Shown: one piece after another, positions 16,945 to 25,610 of the stretch
Layout: each line of letters begins with the position of its first letter
How positions within the stretch are numbered: the first letter of the stretch is position 1
Origin: Abyssisolibacter fermentans
Lineage (GTDB): Bacteria > Bacillota > Clostridia > Tissierellales > MCWD3
Assembly: GCF_001559865.1 (NCBI RefSeq)
Contig: NZ_LOHE01000037.1
Coordinates: forward strand, 186,001 to 250,000
Reading direction: 5' to 3'
Length of the DNA: 64,000 bases
The notes under the pieces: model-generated
Told to the model about the DNA's origin: nothing
Seen by the model: the letters and a program-made list of their open reading frames with translations, nothing else
The model's database searches: none
Position numbers and translations under genes: made by a program

Positions 16945-17064
16945 GGGGACCCATCTCATAATCTTTGACGGTTCCGACAAGAGCTCGTTTCTTATGATTA
17001 AGTGAGAGCTATGAAGAAACGAACTCTTGAAGTCACACTTACAAAGAAACATGAGATGGTTCCC
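16945..17064 (+). other. Large folded element between tadC and the pilin gene
   Basis: Two nested stems. The outer is GGGACCCATCTCAT (16946-16959) with ATGAGATGGTTCCC (17051-17064). The inner is CAAGAGCTCGTTTCTT (16978-16993) with AAGAAACGAACTCTTG (17014-17029), only one G-U. No T-run follows, so it is not a simple terminator. It could be an RNA processing or stabilising structure that lifts pilin mRNA above the motor genes, a cis-regulatory RNA, or a small palindromic repeat. No riboswitch class was recognised. Confidence 0.6.
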
Positions 17065-17198
17065 TATTAACTATATTGGTATTTTTATAACTGTTTTGTG
17101 TGAGAAACTTAGTCATATTAAACATATAAACATAGTAGTTATCAGTAGTTTAGTGTTTTGTAACTAACTAATATAAATTAAATTATAGGAGGAAAATC

Positions 17199-17378
17199 AT
17201 GAAAAATGAGATTAGAAGGTTTATAAAGGAAGAGGATGGTTTAGGAACAGTGGAGATAGTTTTGTTGATAGCTATTTTGATAGGTTTAGCTCTATTGTTT
17301 AAAAAAAGAATTGTAAAAATTGTAAATGGATTAATTGATAAATTAGATGCAGATACAGGTATTGATTCCACCAAGTAG
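17199..17378 (+). CDS. flp: Flp-type prepilin (59 aa)
   Basis: A 59-residue pilin, preceded by ATAGGAGGAAAATC. Basic leader MKNEIRRFIKEEDG, then L-G-T-V-E and a hydrophobic helix IVLLIAILIGLALLF, then a short polar tail. Cleavage by the A24 peptidase is expected after the Gly at position 14, leaving Glu at mature +5 as in Flp pilins. It should be the main pilus subunit. It stands just after the folded element and before the two pseudopilin genes. Confidence 0.85.
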   Translation: MKNEIRRFIKEEDGLGTVEIVLLIAILIGLALLFKKRIVKIVNGLIDKLDADTGIDSTK

Positions 17379-17402
17379 TTAGATATTAAGGATGTGTAAT
17401 GA

Positions 17403-18053
17403 GTGAAATTTCGGGGAGCATTTTTCAATACTAAAGGAAGTTTAACAGTAGAAGCAGCATTAGTATTTCCTGTTGTTTTGCTAGTCATATTTTCGATGAT
17501 TTTTATGTGTGTCTTGTTGTATCAAAGTGCATATTTACAAACTACAGCAGATCAAATAGCTCAAATTAGTGCTTTGAATTGGAATAATACTAAAAGAATT
17601 GAAGCATTGAATAATAAAAATATACCAATTTCTACAACTACATATTTAGAAGGAGATTTATATTGGCATCTATACGATAGAGATAAGACAACTAAAATAA
17701 AATCTATTAGAGACTATGCTATAGCAAAATTAAATTATGGAAATATGATAAATGGAATGCTTTCTACTCAAGACAAAGTTGACATTAAGGTAAAGAATTA
17801 TGTTGTATATAGAGAAATAAATATTACGCTCAAAGATTCGTATAAGCTTCCTTTTAGTGGTTTCTTTAAATCATTTGGTTTGAAGGAAGCTTATACAATT
17901 GAAAAAAAATCAAAAGCAGTTATAAATGAGAATACAGAGTTTATTAGAAATGTTGACTTTATGGCGGATACAGCTGATCAACTAGGAGTTTTAGATAATA
18001 TCAAAGCTTCTATGGAAAAAGTAAAAGACAATGTGTACAAATTTTTAGAATGA
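17403..18053 (+). CDS. TadE-like pseudopilin
   Basis: 216 residues. The N-terminus has the prepilin-like KGSLTVEAALVFPVVLLVIF: cleavage Gly, Glu at +5 and a single hydrophobic helix, as in TadE family minor pilins. The rest is extracytoplasmic, mixed alpha/beta, without cysteines of note. GTG start is preceded by AAGGATG. The next gene's first possible ATG overlaps its stop. It probably caps or initiates the fibre, inferred from TadE relatives. Confidence 0.78.
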   Translation: MKFRGAFFNTKGSLTVEAALVFPVVLLVIFSMIFMCVLLYQSAYLQTTADQIAQISALNWNNTKRIEALNNKNIPISTTTYLEGDLYWHLYDRDKTTKIKSIRDYAIAKLNYGNMINGMLSTQDKVDIKVKNYVVYREINITLKDSYKLPFSGFFKSFGLKEAYTIEKKSKAVINENTEFIRNVDFMADTADQLGVLDNIKASMEKVKDNVYKFLE

Positions 18054-18082
18054 TATACATTGATATGGAGGAACAAGTATAT

Positions 18083-21046
18083 ATGTTTTTATACAGACAG
18101 AAAGGAGCAATATCAATATTTTTATGTATTATATTATTAGTTGTTATGACTTTAACTGGTCTGATGGTTGATAATGCAAGAATACGTGTAGCAAATACAC
18201 AAGCTCAAAGAGCTACTTTAGTGTCAATCAATTCTGCATTAGCAGGGTATAATGAAGATTTGAAAAATGATTGGGGTTTATTTGCATTAAGTCAAAATGA
18301 TAAGGCTGAGTTAGAAGAAGTTTTACTTTATTATTTTAATAAAAACTTAATGATAGATAAGGATGATTTAACAGCTAGAGGAGCAATAGATTTTTTAGAT
18401 TTGTATGATTATAAGGTTGAAAATATTGAAATAGAACCTTTATTTAAAATTACAGATGTTGATGTTGCTAAGAAACAAATTATAGAGTATATGAAGTACA
18501 GAGCTCCAAAGGAATTAGTTGAAGAGTATTTATTAAAACTAGAGGTTTTGAAAAAAGCTTCATCTACCACTGAGTCTTATAGTGAGAAATTAGATGTAGA
18601 AAAAACAATAAATGAACTAGATAAACTTAGAAAAAAGTTGTACAAATTAGTAGGACCTGTAGCACCTTTTGATAATAAATCTATTCAGATATATAAAGAT
18701 GAATTTGACAAGAATATTTGTTTTATCAATAGGTTTAATAATGAAGATGATTTCAGCGATGGGCAGTTAAGTTTTCAAAGCAAGGTGATTAAATACAGAG
18801 ATACTATTATTGAATATCAAAATAATAGAATAGAAATAAGACTATTACAAAAAGAAATAGAAGAAATAAATGATGAAATAGAGGAGATTAACAAAAAAAT
18901 AAGAAACCTCGATAATGATGATCCTGAAGATAAAAAGAAAATTGATGATTATAAAAGCGATAGAACTTCATTAAGAGACGAGAAAAGTGACTTGGAAGCC
19001 AAGATTGATACGCTTCGAGATGTAGTAGATGAGAATAAAAAAACAATAGACAAGCTATATAGCGATTTCCAAAATGATTTAGATAGAGACAACATTATTA
19101 TAAAATATTTTGACGAACCAAATGGTTATAACAAAGCGTGTGCTATGAGCATAGAGATAATAGATGAGGTTTCAAGGCAAACTATCAAGGTTACTAAGAG
19201 GATAGATGAATTCGAGAACCATCTTGATCAAAAAAAAGATAAAATTATAAGCAGCTCATATGAAGAATTAGAAAAGGATATATCTGAATATAGGAGTTTG
19301 TTACCTGATGAAAATTCTTTAGCATATAATAACAACAAGTTCAAAAATACATTAAATGACAACTTAGAATTTTTGAAAGAAATGATGGAGCATATTAATG
19401 AAATAAGTCCAAGTGTAATTGAAAATAGTGAAACAATAGTCAATGACGAATATAGTTATAAGTTTTCAAAGATAGAAGATTTTAAAAATATAATTGGTAA
19501 TTCTAGCAATAAAAAGGGACTTTTTGGTCTCATACCAAAGTTCAATAATAATATAGAAACTAATGTTAAATTATCAGCGAAGCAGGATGAGGAAAGCGAG
19601 AAAAGAGCAGAAGAGGGAGAAGAAGAGTTAGAGGAAATTGCAGATGAAGCAAATGAAGAAATAGAAGAAGATGATGATACCAAGAAATATATTGAAATAC
19701 CTAAGGATTTGTACGAGACGCTACCTTCCTATGAAAGTAAATATTCTGACGAAGAAACAAGAGATGTAGTATTTGACGTGGATGAAGAAGATACATACAG
19801 TGAAGATGCCTTTGATTTTTTAAGTGGTTTTGGCTTTGATTTATTAGGAGATATGAGGGATAAAATATATGTAAACGAATATATCGTTAATTCTTTTAAA
19901 AACGATGTTTCTGAATTAAAACCTATGGAATTAAATCTAAGAAACATTAAAAAAAGTGAGCTTGAAACCTATTTTAACAATGGAGAAGTTGAATATATTC
20001 TAAATGGTTGTAGGTCAGAAAGAAAAAATAAGCTGTTAACAGATAGTAAAATTATTATGATTAGATTTGGTCTAAACTGTATTCATGTTTTTACAGACAG
20101 TCAAAAGAGAGCAGAAGCTACAGCTATAGCAACTGCTATGGCAGGATGGTGGACCGCTGGTGCAGGAATACCTATTTTTAGAACTATATTGCAGTGTGCA
20201 TGGGCAATGGCAGAATCAATATTAGATTTACGATGTTTAGAACGTGGTGAACCTGTTCCTATGCTTAAAACAAAAGCAACATGGAAAGCGGATTGTGGAA
20301 AACTCATAGCACATGAAATTATAGATTATGCAGAAGGTGAAGCAGTAAGATTTTCAGAGCAAATGACTAATTATTGTGTTGATGTGGCAAATGACTATAT
20401 GGATAAATTCATAGAGGAAAAGATAGCTGCAATTGAGGGAAGTGAGCCTATAGGTAACGGTAGTCTACAGGACTTTGCAAATGTCAGTGACCCTAATCTA
20501 AAAGAACTTATAAGCGGTGTGGATGCAAAGCTTGAGCAAGTAAATCAAGAAGCTAAAGGAAAGGCTAAAGAAGAATTAGAAAAATATATGCAAAAATCAA
20601 AGGCGAGTATTCAAGAATATATTAATTCACATAAGGTTGAGTTTAATAAAATATTTAAAGAGAAAGCGAATGAGCTTTCTAAGATGGGCAAGGATAAGTT
20701 GGATACTTACATTGATAAATATGAAAAAGATAATAAACTATCTAAGCTTGACCTCAAAAAAGACAGCAAGGCAATTGCTATAGATACCTATTATATAGAT
20801 TATTTAAGGTTTTTGTTATTGCTTCAAAATGAAGAAAAAAGTATTAATAGAGCTTTAGATTTAATACAGATTAATTATAACAAAAATGATGAGGCGTTTA
20901 GATTAAGTGAACATAAGGTATGCTTAAAAGTTAAAGCTACTATATCTGTAAAATGCCTGTTTATGACACAGATATTCTTACCAAAAGATAAAAAAATGAA
21001 AGATAACAGATATAGATTTACAGTAGAATTATATAACTGGTACTAG
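18083..21046 (+). CDS. Large TadG/DUF5702-like anchored protein
   Basis: 987 residues from ATG 18083 (chosen for GGAGGA at 18067; an in-frame ATG at 18050 overlaps the previous stop). One N-terminal TM in KGAISIFLCIILLVVMTLTG, then VDNARIRVANTQAQRATLVS and NDWGLFAL, as in clostridial DUF5702 proteins, the Firmicutes counterpart of TadG. A long coiled coil follows (about 260-335, rich in EEIND/EIEEINKK), then a very acidic stretch (about 510-555) and a C-terminal alpha-helical region. It is almost all extracytoplasmic. Role in fibre assembly is inferred from position. Confidence 0.75.
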   Translation: MFLYRQKGAISIFLCIILLVVMTLTGLMVDNARIRVANTQAQRATLVSINSALAGYNEDLKNDWGLFALSQNDKAELEEVLLYYFNKNLMIDKDDLTARGAIDFLDLYDYKVENIEIEPLFKITDVDVAKKQIIEYMKYRAPKELVEEYLLKLEVLKKASSTTESYSEKLDVEKTINELDKLRKKLYKLVGPVAPFDNKSIQIYKDEFDKNICFINRFNNEDDFSDGQLSFQSKVIKYRDTIIEYQNNRIEIRLLQKEIEEINDEIEEINKKIRNLDNDDPEDKKKIDDYKSDRTSLRDEKSDLEAKIDTLRDVVDENKKTIDKLYSDFQNDLDRDNIIIKYFDEPNGYNKACAMSIEIIDEVSRQTIKVTKRIDEFENHLDQKKDKIISSSYEELEKDISEYRSLLPDENSLAYNNNKFKNTLNDNLEFLKEMMEHINEISPSVIENSETIVNDEYSYKFSKIEDFKNIIGNSSNKKGLFGLIPKFNNNIETNVKLSAKQDEESEKRAEEGEEELEEIADEANEEIEEDDDTKKYIEIPKDLYETLPSYESKYSDEETRDVVFDVDEEDTYSEDAFDFLSGFGFDLLGDMRDKIYVNEYIVNSFKNDVSELKPMELNLRNIKKSELETYFNNGEVEYILNGCRSERKNKLLTDSKIIMIRFGLNCIHVFTDSQKRAEATAIATAMAGWWTAGAGIPIFRTILQCAWAMAESILDLRCLERGEPVPMLKTKATWKADCGKLIAHEIIDYAEGEAVRFSEQMTNYCVDVANDYMDKFIEEKIAAIEGSEPIGNGSLQDFANVSDPNLKELISGVDAKLEQVNQEAKGKAKEELEKYMQKSKASIQEYINSHKVEFNKIFKEKANELSKMGKDKLDTYIDKYEKDNKLSKLDLKKDSKAIAIDTYYIDYLRFLLLLQNEEKSINRALDLIQINYNKNDEAFRLSEHKVCLKVKATISVKCLFMTQIFLPKDKKMKDNRYRFTVELYNWY

Positions 21047-21054
21047 GTGATGAA

Positions 21055-22158
21055 ATGAATAATTTGGCTAAAAAAATTAATAATTCAAAAGGATCATTAA
21101 CTGTAGAAGCAGCAATAGTACTGCCGGTTTTTATATTTACTATTATGGCTATAGGGATGTTTATAAAAGTTGTGTATGTACAAGAATTAATTGGACATGC
21201 CATAAATGATGCTGTAAGCGAAATGGCATCAACTAGTTATCTATATAATGCAAGTGGTGTGTATGATTTGCAGAAAGGCGTGCAAGATAGATTAGATGAA
21301 AAAGCTGGTAGCTTTAAACAAAACAAGCAAAAGAGTATTGAAACCTATTTGCATATAAGTGATTTGGTTAAAGAATCAGAGCAAATTGATTTAGAGAATA
21401 TTAAGAGTAGCAGCGATAGCATAATAGAAAAAATTATGGTGTGTAAGGATGATGCTAAAGAGATTGCTTCTATAATTTCTAACTGTGCTAAAAATCCATC
21501 TGAGGAGATTATGAGCATAGCGTCTTTCGCTGCAGATAAAACATTTAGTAAATGCAAAGATACCGTAGGAAATGTTATTTTACATCTATATTTAAAGAAA
21601 TACGGACTAGATGATGAAAAATTAAAAGATTTAAATGTAGAGAATTTTAGTGTAGCAGGCTCAAGATACTATGATGGAAATGAAGATATAGATATTGTTG
21701 TAACATATTCTATAAAATTACCTGTACCTTTTAAGAATAACAATATAGCTATTACTCAAAGAGCTACAGCAAGAGCATGGATGGCAGGAGGGATTAATAC
21801 TTCTGTATTAAACGAAAATTCTGAAGATAAGGATGAATTGAGTGATAAAGATAATGATGAAGATGATGCAAATAAAACTAAAGTTTACGTAACATCAAAA
21901 GGCAAAAAATATCATAGGTTTGGATGTAATTTGATTTTCAAAAAATTAAGCTCAATTACTTTGGAAGAGGCTATAGATCAAGGCTACACCCCTTGTGAAA
22001 TTTGCTTGAAAGATTCAAAAGAGAATATTACGAAAGTCTATATTACTGATTCCTCAAAGTTTTCTAATAAAAGATACCATAAGCATGGATGTACTGCTAT
22101 TTTTAAAGATATACATGAAATTAAATTAGAAGATGCAGTTAAGACATATGAACCATGA
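21055..22158 (+). CDS. TadE-like pseudopilin with metal-site tail ended by in-frame TGA
   Basis: 367 residues to the TGA. The N-terminus KGSLTVEAAIVLPVFIFTIM is a prepilin-like helix with Glu at +5. A helical extracytoplasmic part follows, then an acidic linker (EDKDELSDKDNDEDD) and two copies of a small Cys/His module. Module 1 reads YHRFGC then GYTPCEIC. Module 2 reads YHKHGC then KTYEP, where TGA replaces the first Cys of the expected CxxC. The frame goes on past TGA as KKCNPPVLDGN to TAA at 22192. This is either a nonsense mutation or a selenocysteine site. The same module ends the 34165 product. Confidence 0.78.
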   Translation: MNNLAKKINNSKGSLTVEAAIVLPVFIFTIMAIGMFIKVVYVQELIGHAINDAVSEMASTSYLYNASGVYDLQKGVQDRLDEKAGSFKQNKQKSIETYLHISDLVKESEQIDLENIKSSSDSIIEKIMVCKDDAKEIASIISNCAKNPSEEIMSIASFAADKTFSKCKDTVGNVILHLYLKKYGLDDEKLKDLNVENFSVAGSRYYDGNEDIDIVVTYSIKLPVPFKNNNIAITQRATARAWMAGGINTSVLNENSEDKDELSDKDNDEDDANKTKVYVTSKGKKYHRFGCNLIFKKLSSITLEEAIDQGYTPCEICLKDSKENITKVYITDSSKFSNKRYHKHGCTAIFKDIHEIKLEDAVKTYEP

Positions 22159-22194
22159 AAGAAATGTAATCCTCCAGTTTTGGATGGAAATTAA
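22156..22194 (+). other. In-frame TGA at conserved Cys with downstream hairpin
   Basis: TGA 22156-22158 sits where the CxxC motif needs its first Cys; the next 11 codons (KKCNPPVLDGN) restore the module end. Downstream, TCC+TCCA (22170-22176) pairs with TGGA+GGA (22181-22188) with one bulged T at 22185 and loop GTTT, 18 bases after TGA. Size, spacing and a G first in the loop meet the loose published bacterial SECIS pattern. Short hairpins like this also occur by chance. Confidence 0.35.
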
Positions 22195-22214
22195 ATTAGT
22201 ATGAGGTTTAAATA

Positions 22215-22787
22215 ATGATTTATTTAGTTTTTCTTAGTGCAGTAGTATTTTCATTTTTCATAAGATGTTTTTTAAAGCAGTGGATGAGTTATGATTACAT
22301 TCATATACTTGCTATTCAAGTATTCATAGGGTTATTTACAGTTTTGGTATATTCAATTTATGGATTAACAGTAGAATTGTATATTTATGCCAGTCTGTAT
22401 ATAATCCTAATTTGGACAGCATTAGTTGATTATAAAAATAGGATGATACCGAATAGATTGATTGTTTTAACAGTTATAATAGGTCTTATTTTTATGTGTA
22501 TTAATATGGATAAAAATAAAATTATTTATTGTGTAGCTTTGACTGTATTATTGTTTTTAGTGTCTTTCATATCTAAGGGAGCTTTAGGGATGGGAGATGT
22601 AAAGCTAATAGGGTGTATGTGTTTATTTTTAGGGAGTAAAATAATTAGTATTTTATTAATTGCTTCTTTATTGTGTTGTATAACAGGTATTGTATTAGTG
22701 TTATTAAAAAATGCTAATAGGAAAACAGAACTGCCATTTTCACCTTTTATAATGATTTCATTGATGATATTAATTATAATAGGTTAA
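22215..22787 (+). CDS. A24 prepilin peptidase (first)
   Basis: 190 residues, six or so TM spans. It has the two catalytic Asp motifs of the A24 family: WTALVDYKNRMIPN and KGALGMGDVKLIGC (G-x-GD). It lacks the N-terminal methylase domain of PilD, as is normal for TadV/CpaA. It should cleave the Flp and pseudopilin leaders at the inner face of the membrane. A second, shorter A24 enzyme lies at 23939, so the two may serve different substrates. Confidence 0.85.
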   Translation: MIYLVFLSAVVFSFFIRCFLKQWMSYDYIHILAIQVFIGLFTVLVYSIYGLTVELYIYASLYIILIWTALVDYKNRMIPNRLIVLTVIIGLIFMCINMDKNKIIYCVALTVLLFLVSFISKGALGMGDVKLIGCMCLFLGSKIISILLIASLLCCITGIVLVLLKNANRKTELPFSPFIMISLMILIIIG

Positions 22788-22845
22788 GGCACATTTGAAA
22801 AAATAAAATAGTTATCTTACTAGTCCTTTTGAGTATTTTTGTTGT

Positions 22846-22878
22846 TACTCAATCACTTACATACAGTAAGTGATTGAG
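22846..22878 (+). terminator. Strong hairpin between peptidase and DUF6382 genes
   Basis: ACTCAATCACTTA (22846-22858) pairs perfectly with TAAGTGATTGAGT (22866-22878). T-rich tracts lie to its left but only a weak one to its right, so it may act as an attenuator or mRNA end and not as an efficient terminator. Confidence 0.5.
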
Positions 22879-22965
22879 TGCCTAGAAAATAATCAAAATT
22901 ACTTTGCAAATTGACTTATTTATTTTTTTCATATGCCTAAATACCTGTTAAGAAAGGAGTCTTTT

Positions 22966-23925
22966 ATGGCTGTAGGCGAATATAAGATTAATAAAAACAG
23001 TAATGATAATATTTATACAATTATCGAATTAACTTGTCCATTAGATGACATTATTAATTATCAAGTTGAAATGATAGGTGAGAATTTAGAGCTTGGCATA
23101 ATACCAATTAATGTTATGGCAGAAAATAATATAGTTAAATTGTATTATGATACGTCAGATAAGATTTCTTTATGTGAATATTTAAAAGTTCAAAAGCTTA
23201 GTAAAAATGAAAAAATAGAAATGCTGCAATCTGTAATAAGGACTATAAAAAATAGTAAGAACTATTTATTATATGAGAATAGTTTTATTCTTGATTTAAA
23301 TTATATTTATATTGAGCAAAATTCATCAAAAGTACAAGTAATGTATTTACCAATAAAACTTGATTTTAATATTAATCAGAATATAAGAAGTTTAATCAAT
23401 GAAGTAGTAGGGGTGGATACAGGAGAAATTGATATTTCTTATGTGGATTTATTAAAACAACTGGAATTACTTAAAATTAAATCAGCTAAAATAGAGCTTA
23501 CAAATACATATGAAATAAAGAATAAGATTAAAAGAAGTAATAAAGTGTACAAGAAACCTGAATCCAAAAACAATAAATCTAATAAACCTGATAAGGTTAA
23601 AAAGAAAGATGCACAATCAATTGTAAAAAGAAAGAAAAATTATTCTATTACAAAACAAAAGAAAAACTTAATAATATTTGGCTTGACGCAATTGGTATTA
23701 ATAATAATAATTACAATAATTTTAAAGTTTGCTAATAACGTAGATTCTACTACATATGCTGGTATTTTAATTTTAGTTATAGCTGTAGATTTCCTGATTT
23801 TAAAAAGGTTAGTTAAATCAAAAGAGAACATAAATAACAATAATTATGAAAGACAAATAAATGAACCATCTGTACCAATGAGAAAAGCAAAAAAAATAAA
23901 TGTTGGTAGAGAAGATGATATTTAA
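22966..23925 (+). CDS. DUF6382-like protein with C-terminal membrane helices
   Basis: 319 residues from ATG 22966 (AAAGGAG at 22953; an in-frame ATG at 22933 has no site). The first 190 residues resemble the DUF6382 domain of Firmicutes pilus loci, which often carries a C-terminal FHA domain. Here the C-terminus is instead a Lys-rich linker (about 190-230) and two hydrophobic helices (about 235-260 and 270-290), with no FHA. It may couple the machine to signalling or to the membrane. It lies between the two A24 peptidase genes. Confidence 0.6.
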   Translation: MAVGEYKINKNSNDNIYTIIELTCPLDDIINYQVEMIGENLELGIIPINVMAENNIVKLYYDTSDKISLCEYLKVQKLSKNEKIEMLQSVIRTIKNSKNYLLYENSFILDLNYIYIEQNSSKVQVMYLPIKLDFNINQNIRSLINEVVGVDTGEIDISYVDLLKQLELLKIKSAKIELTNTYEIKNKIKRSNKVYKKPESKNNKSNKPDKVKKKDAQSIVKRKKNYSITKQKKNLIIFGLTQLVLIIIITIILKFANNVDSTTYAGILILVIAVDFLILKRLVKSKENINNNNYERQINEPSVPMRKAKKINVGREDDI

Positions 23926-23938
23926 TTACTAATATGAG

Positions 23939-24454
23939 GTGAGAGATATAGTATTTATTAAATGGATAGAAATAGCTATTTTAGTATCAATAGCTTTTCT
24001 GCAAGACATTAAATCATATAAAGTAAAAAACAAATTAATATTGGTATTTTTATGTATAGGTATTATAACAAATGTATATGTAAATAATGTACATGGATTA
24101 ATAGATTCTCTAGCTGGAATTGTAATGCCTATAGTAATATTGTGGATACTGTTTATAGCAAGAGTGTTAGGTGCTGGAGATATTAAGCTTTTTTGTTGTA
24201 TAGGAGCGATAGCGGGAGCGAAATTCACAGTATTTACAATAATATATTCTTTTTTAGCTGGTGGAGTTATTAGTTTGTTTTATATTATATTTAGAAATAG
24301 TGCGATAAAAAGTTTTAAAAGTTTATTCAATTTTATTAAAGCATGTATATTAACACACAGTATTTTGGAATATGAATTTGACTTAAAATCGAAATTTCCA
24401 TTTTCAAGTGCTGTATTTTTAGGCTTTTTATTACAAGTGTGGATTAATATATAA
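23939..24454 (+). CDS. A24 prepilin peptidase-like protein (second, TadV-like)
   Basis: 171 residues with several TM spans. It carries IAFLQDIKSYKVKNK (first Asp motif) and ARVLGAGDIKLFCC (G-x-GD, second Asp), as in CpaA/TadV. The start is uncertain: GTG 23939 lies inside the GAGGTGAG that looks like the ribosome site, so the true start may be a few codons later at an unusual codon. It ends 20 bases before the next ribosome-site-selected start. It may be specific for module B pilin-like proteins. Confidence 0.78.
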   Translation: MRDIVFIKWIEIAILVSIAFLQDIKSYKVKNKLILVFLCIGIITNVYVNNVHGLIDSLAGIVMPIVILWILFIARVLGAGDIKLFCCIGAIAGAKFTVFTIIYSFLAGGVISLFYIIFRNSAIKSFKSLFNFIKACILTHSILEYEFDLKSKFPFSSAVFLGFLLQVWINI

Positions 24455-24475
24455 ATGGACAAAGGGAGTGATATT

Positions 24476-25609
24476 TTGTTTGCAGTTATAGCGAGTTCAC
24501 TGTTTTCAGGGCAGATAAAGAAGGCAATTTACGATAGCGAAGGACAAATAGTTTATAATATGATTTCTACTAACATAGATATTATTGATGCTTTACAAGA
24601 AGTTGATAATTTAGATGTTGATTATCTAATTATAGATATGGTATCAGTAGAAAATCATAGAGATATACCATTTGCGATAAGAGATTTTAGAATAAAGAAT
24701 GAGAATACGCAAATTATTATAATTGCACCTAATTGTTATCCGGGTAATCAAGAATTATCGCTAATAGTTACAATGGGAGTTTACGATATTCTAAATCCAA
24801 TAGGAGATAATCTTAATGATTATGATCTTTATTCTGATTTGTTAGAGGTACTAAAGTATCCGACAACTTATGCTAAGGCTGTAAAATGGGATTTGGGATT
24901 AAATGCATTATCACAAAATGTAAAAGCAAATTCCAACCAGAATGTTGTAACTATAGTAAAAGATAAAATAGTTGGAACTATGGTTATTGGTGTAGTTGGA
25001 ACTATGCACAGAATTGGGACAACACATACCGCTATAAATATAGCGAGTTTTTTAAAGACCTTTAACGTCAAAGTAGGATTAGTAGAGCTGAATAAAACTA
25101 CAGTATTTGAAGATATAAAAAATTCATATATAGATGTTAAAGATATTGATAATGGTTTTTTATTAGATGGTATATATTTCTATCCAAACAAAGAAGATAT
25201 GAAATTATTAAACATTCTAGAAGATGATTTTAATTACATAGTATTGGATTTAGGTGTTTATAATGATTGCCAGTTAGAAGAATTTAAAAGAGCTGATGAG
25301 AGAATAATCGTTAGTGGAGTAAAAGATTGGGAATTGGGGTCATTAGAAGCTATTTTAAGGACAAGAGATGGCATACATAAAAATAAATATCTTTTTAATT
25401 TTTCAGACGAAGAAACGTTTGCAGAGATAAAAGAGAATATGGTTGATTTAAGATGTTATTTATCGTCACTAACAGGTAACCCATTTTTAGTAAATAAGAA
25501 TAGCTATAAAATGTGCGCAAAGTTGCTTGAGAATATAATTCCTAAACAGGATGGTAAAAGAAAAGGTTTGAAGTTTAATATTAGTGGTATTTTCAAAAAG
25601 GAGAAATAA
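24476..25609 (+). CDS. TadZ/ParA-like protein with lysine-less P-loop (1)
   Basis: 377 residues. TTG 24476 fits AAAGGGAG at 24461-24468; the in-frame ATG 24455 has no site. The N-terminal 135 residues are receiver-like (VDYLIIDMVSVENH, IIIIAPNCYP). A MinD-like domain follows, where the Walker A reads VVGTMHRIGTTHTAIN, so the catalytic Lys of GKTT is absent, and a Walker B-like FNYIVLDLG is present. It may bind nucleotide weakly or act as a scaffold. First of a run of such proteins. Confidence 0.7.
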   Translation: MFAVIASSLFSGQIKKAIYDSEGQIVYNMISTNIDIIDALQEVDNLDVDYLIIDMVSVENHRDIPFAIRDFRIKNENTQIIIIAPNCYPGNQELSLIVTMGVYDILNPIGDNLNDYDLYSDLLEVLKYPTTYAKAVKWDLGLNALSQNVKANSNQNVVTIVKDKIVGTMVIGVVGTMHRIGTTHTAINIASFLKTFNVKVGLVELNKTTVFEDIKNSYIDVKDIDNGFLLDGIYFYPNKEDMKLLNILEDDFNYIVLDLGVYNDCQLEEFKRADERIIVSGVKDWELGSLEAILRTRDGIHKNKYLFNFSDEETFAEIKENMVDLRCYLSSLTGNPFLVNKNSYKMCAKLLENIIPKQDGKRKGLKFNISGIFKKEK

Positions 25610-25610
25610 A

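Noticed and set aside
18050-18082. Upstream in-frame ATG as start of the DUF5702-like protein
   Set aside because: No ribosome site, while GGAGGA lies at the right distance from ATG 18083.
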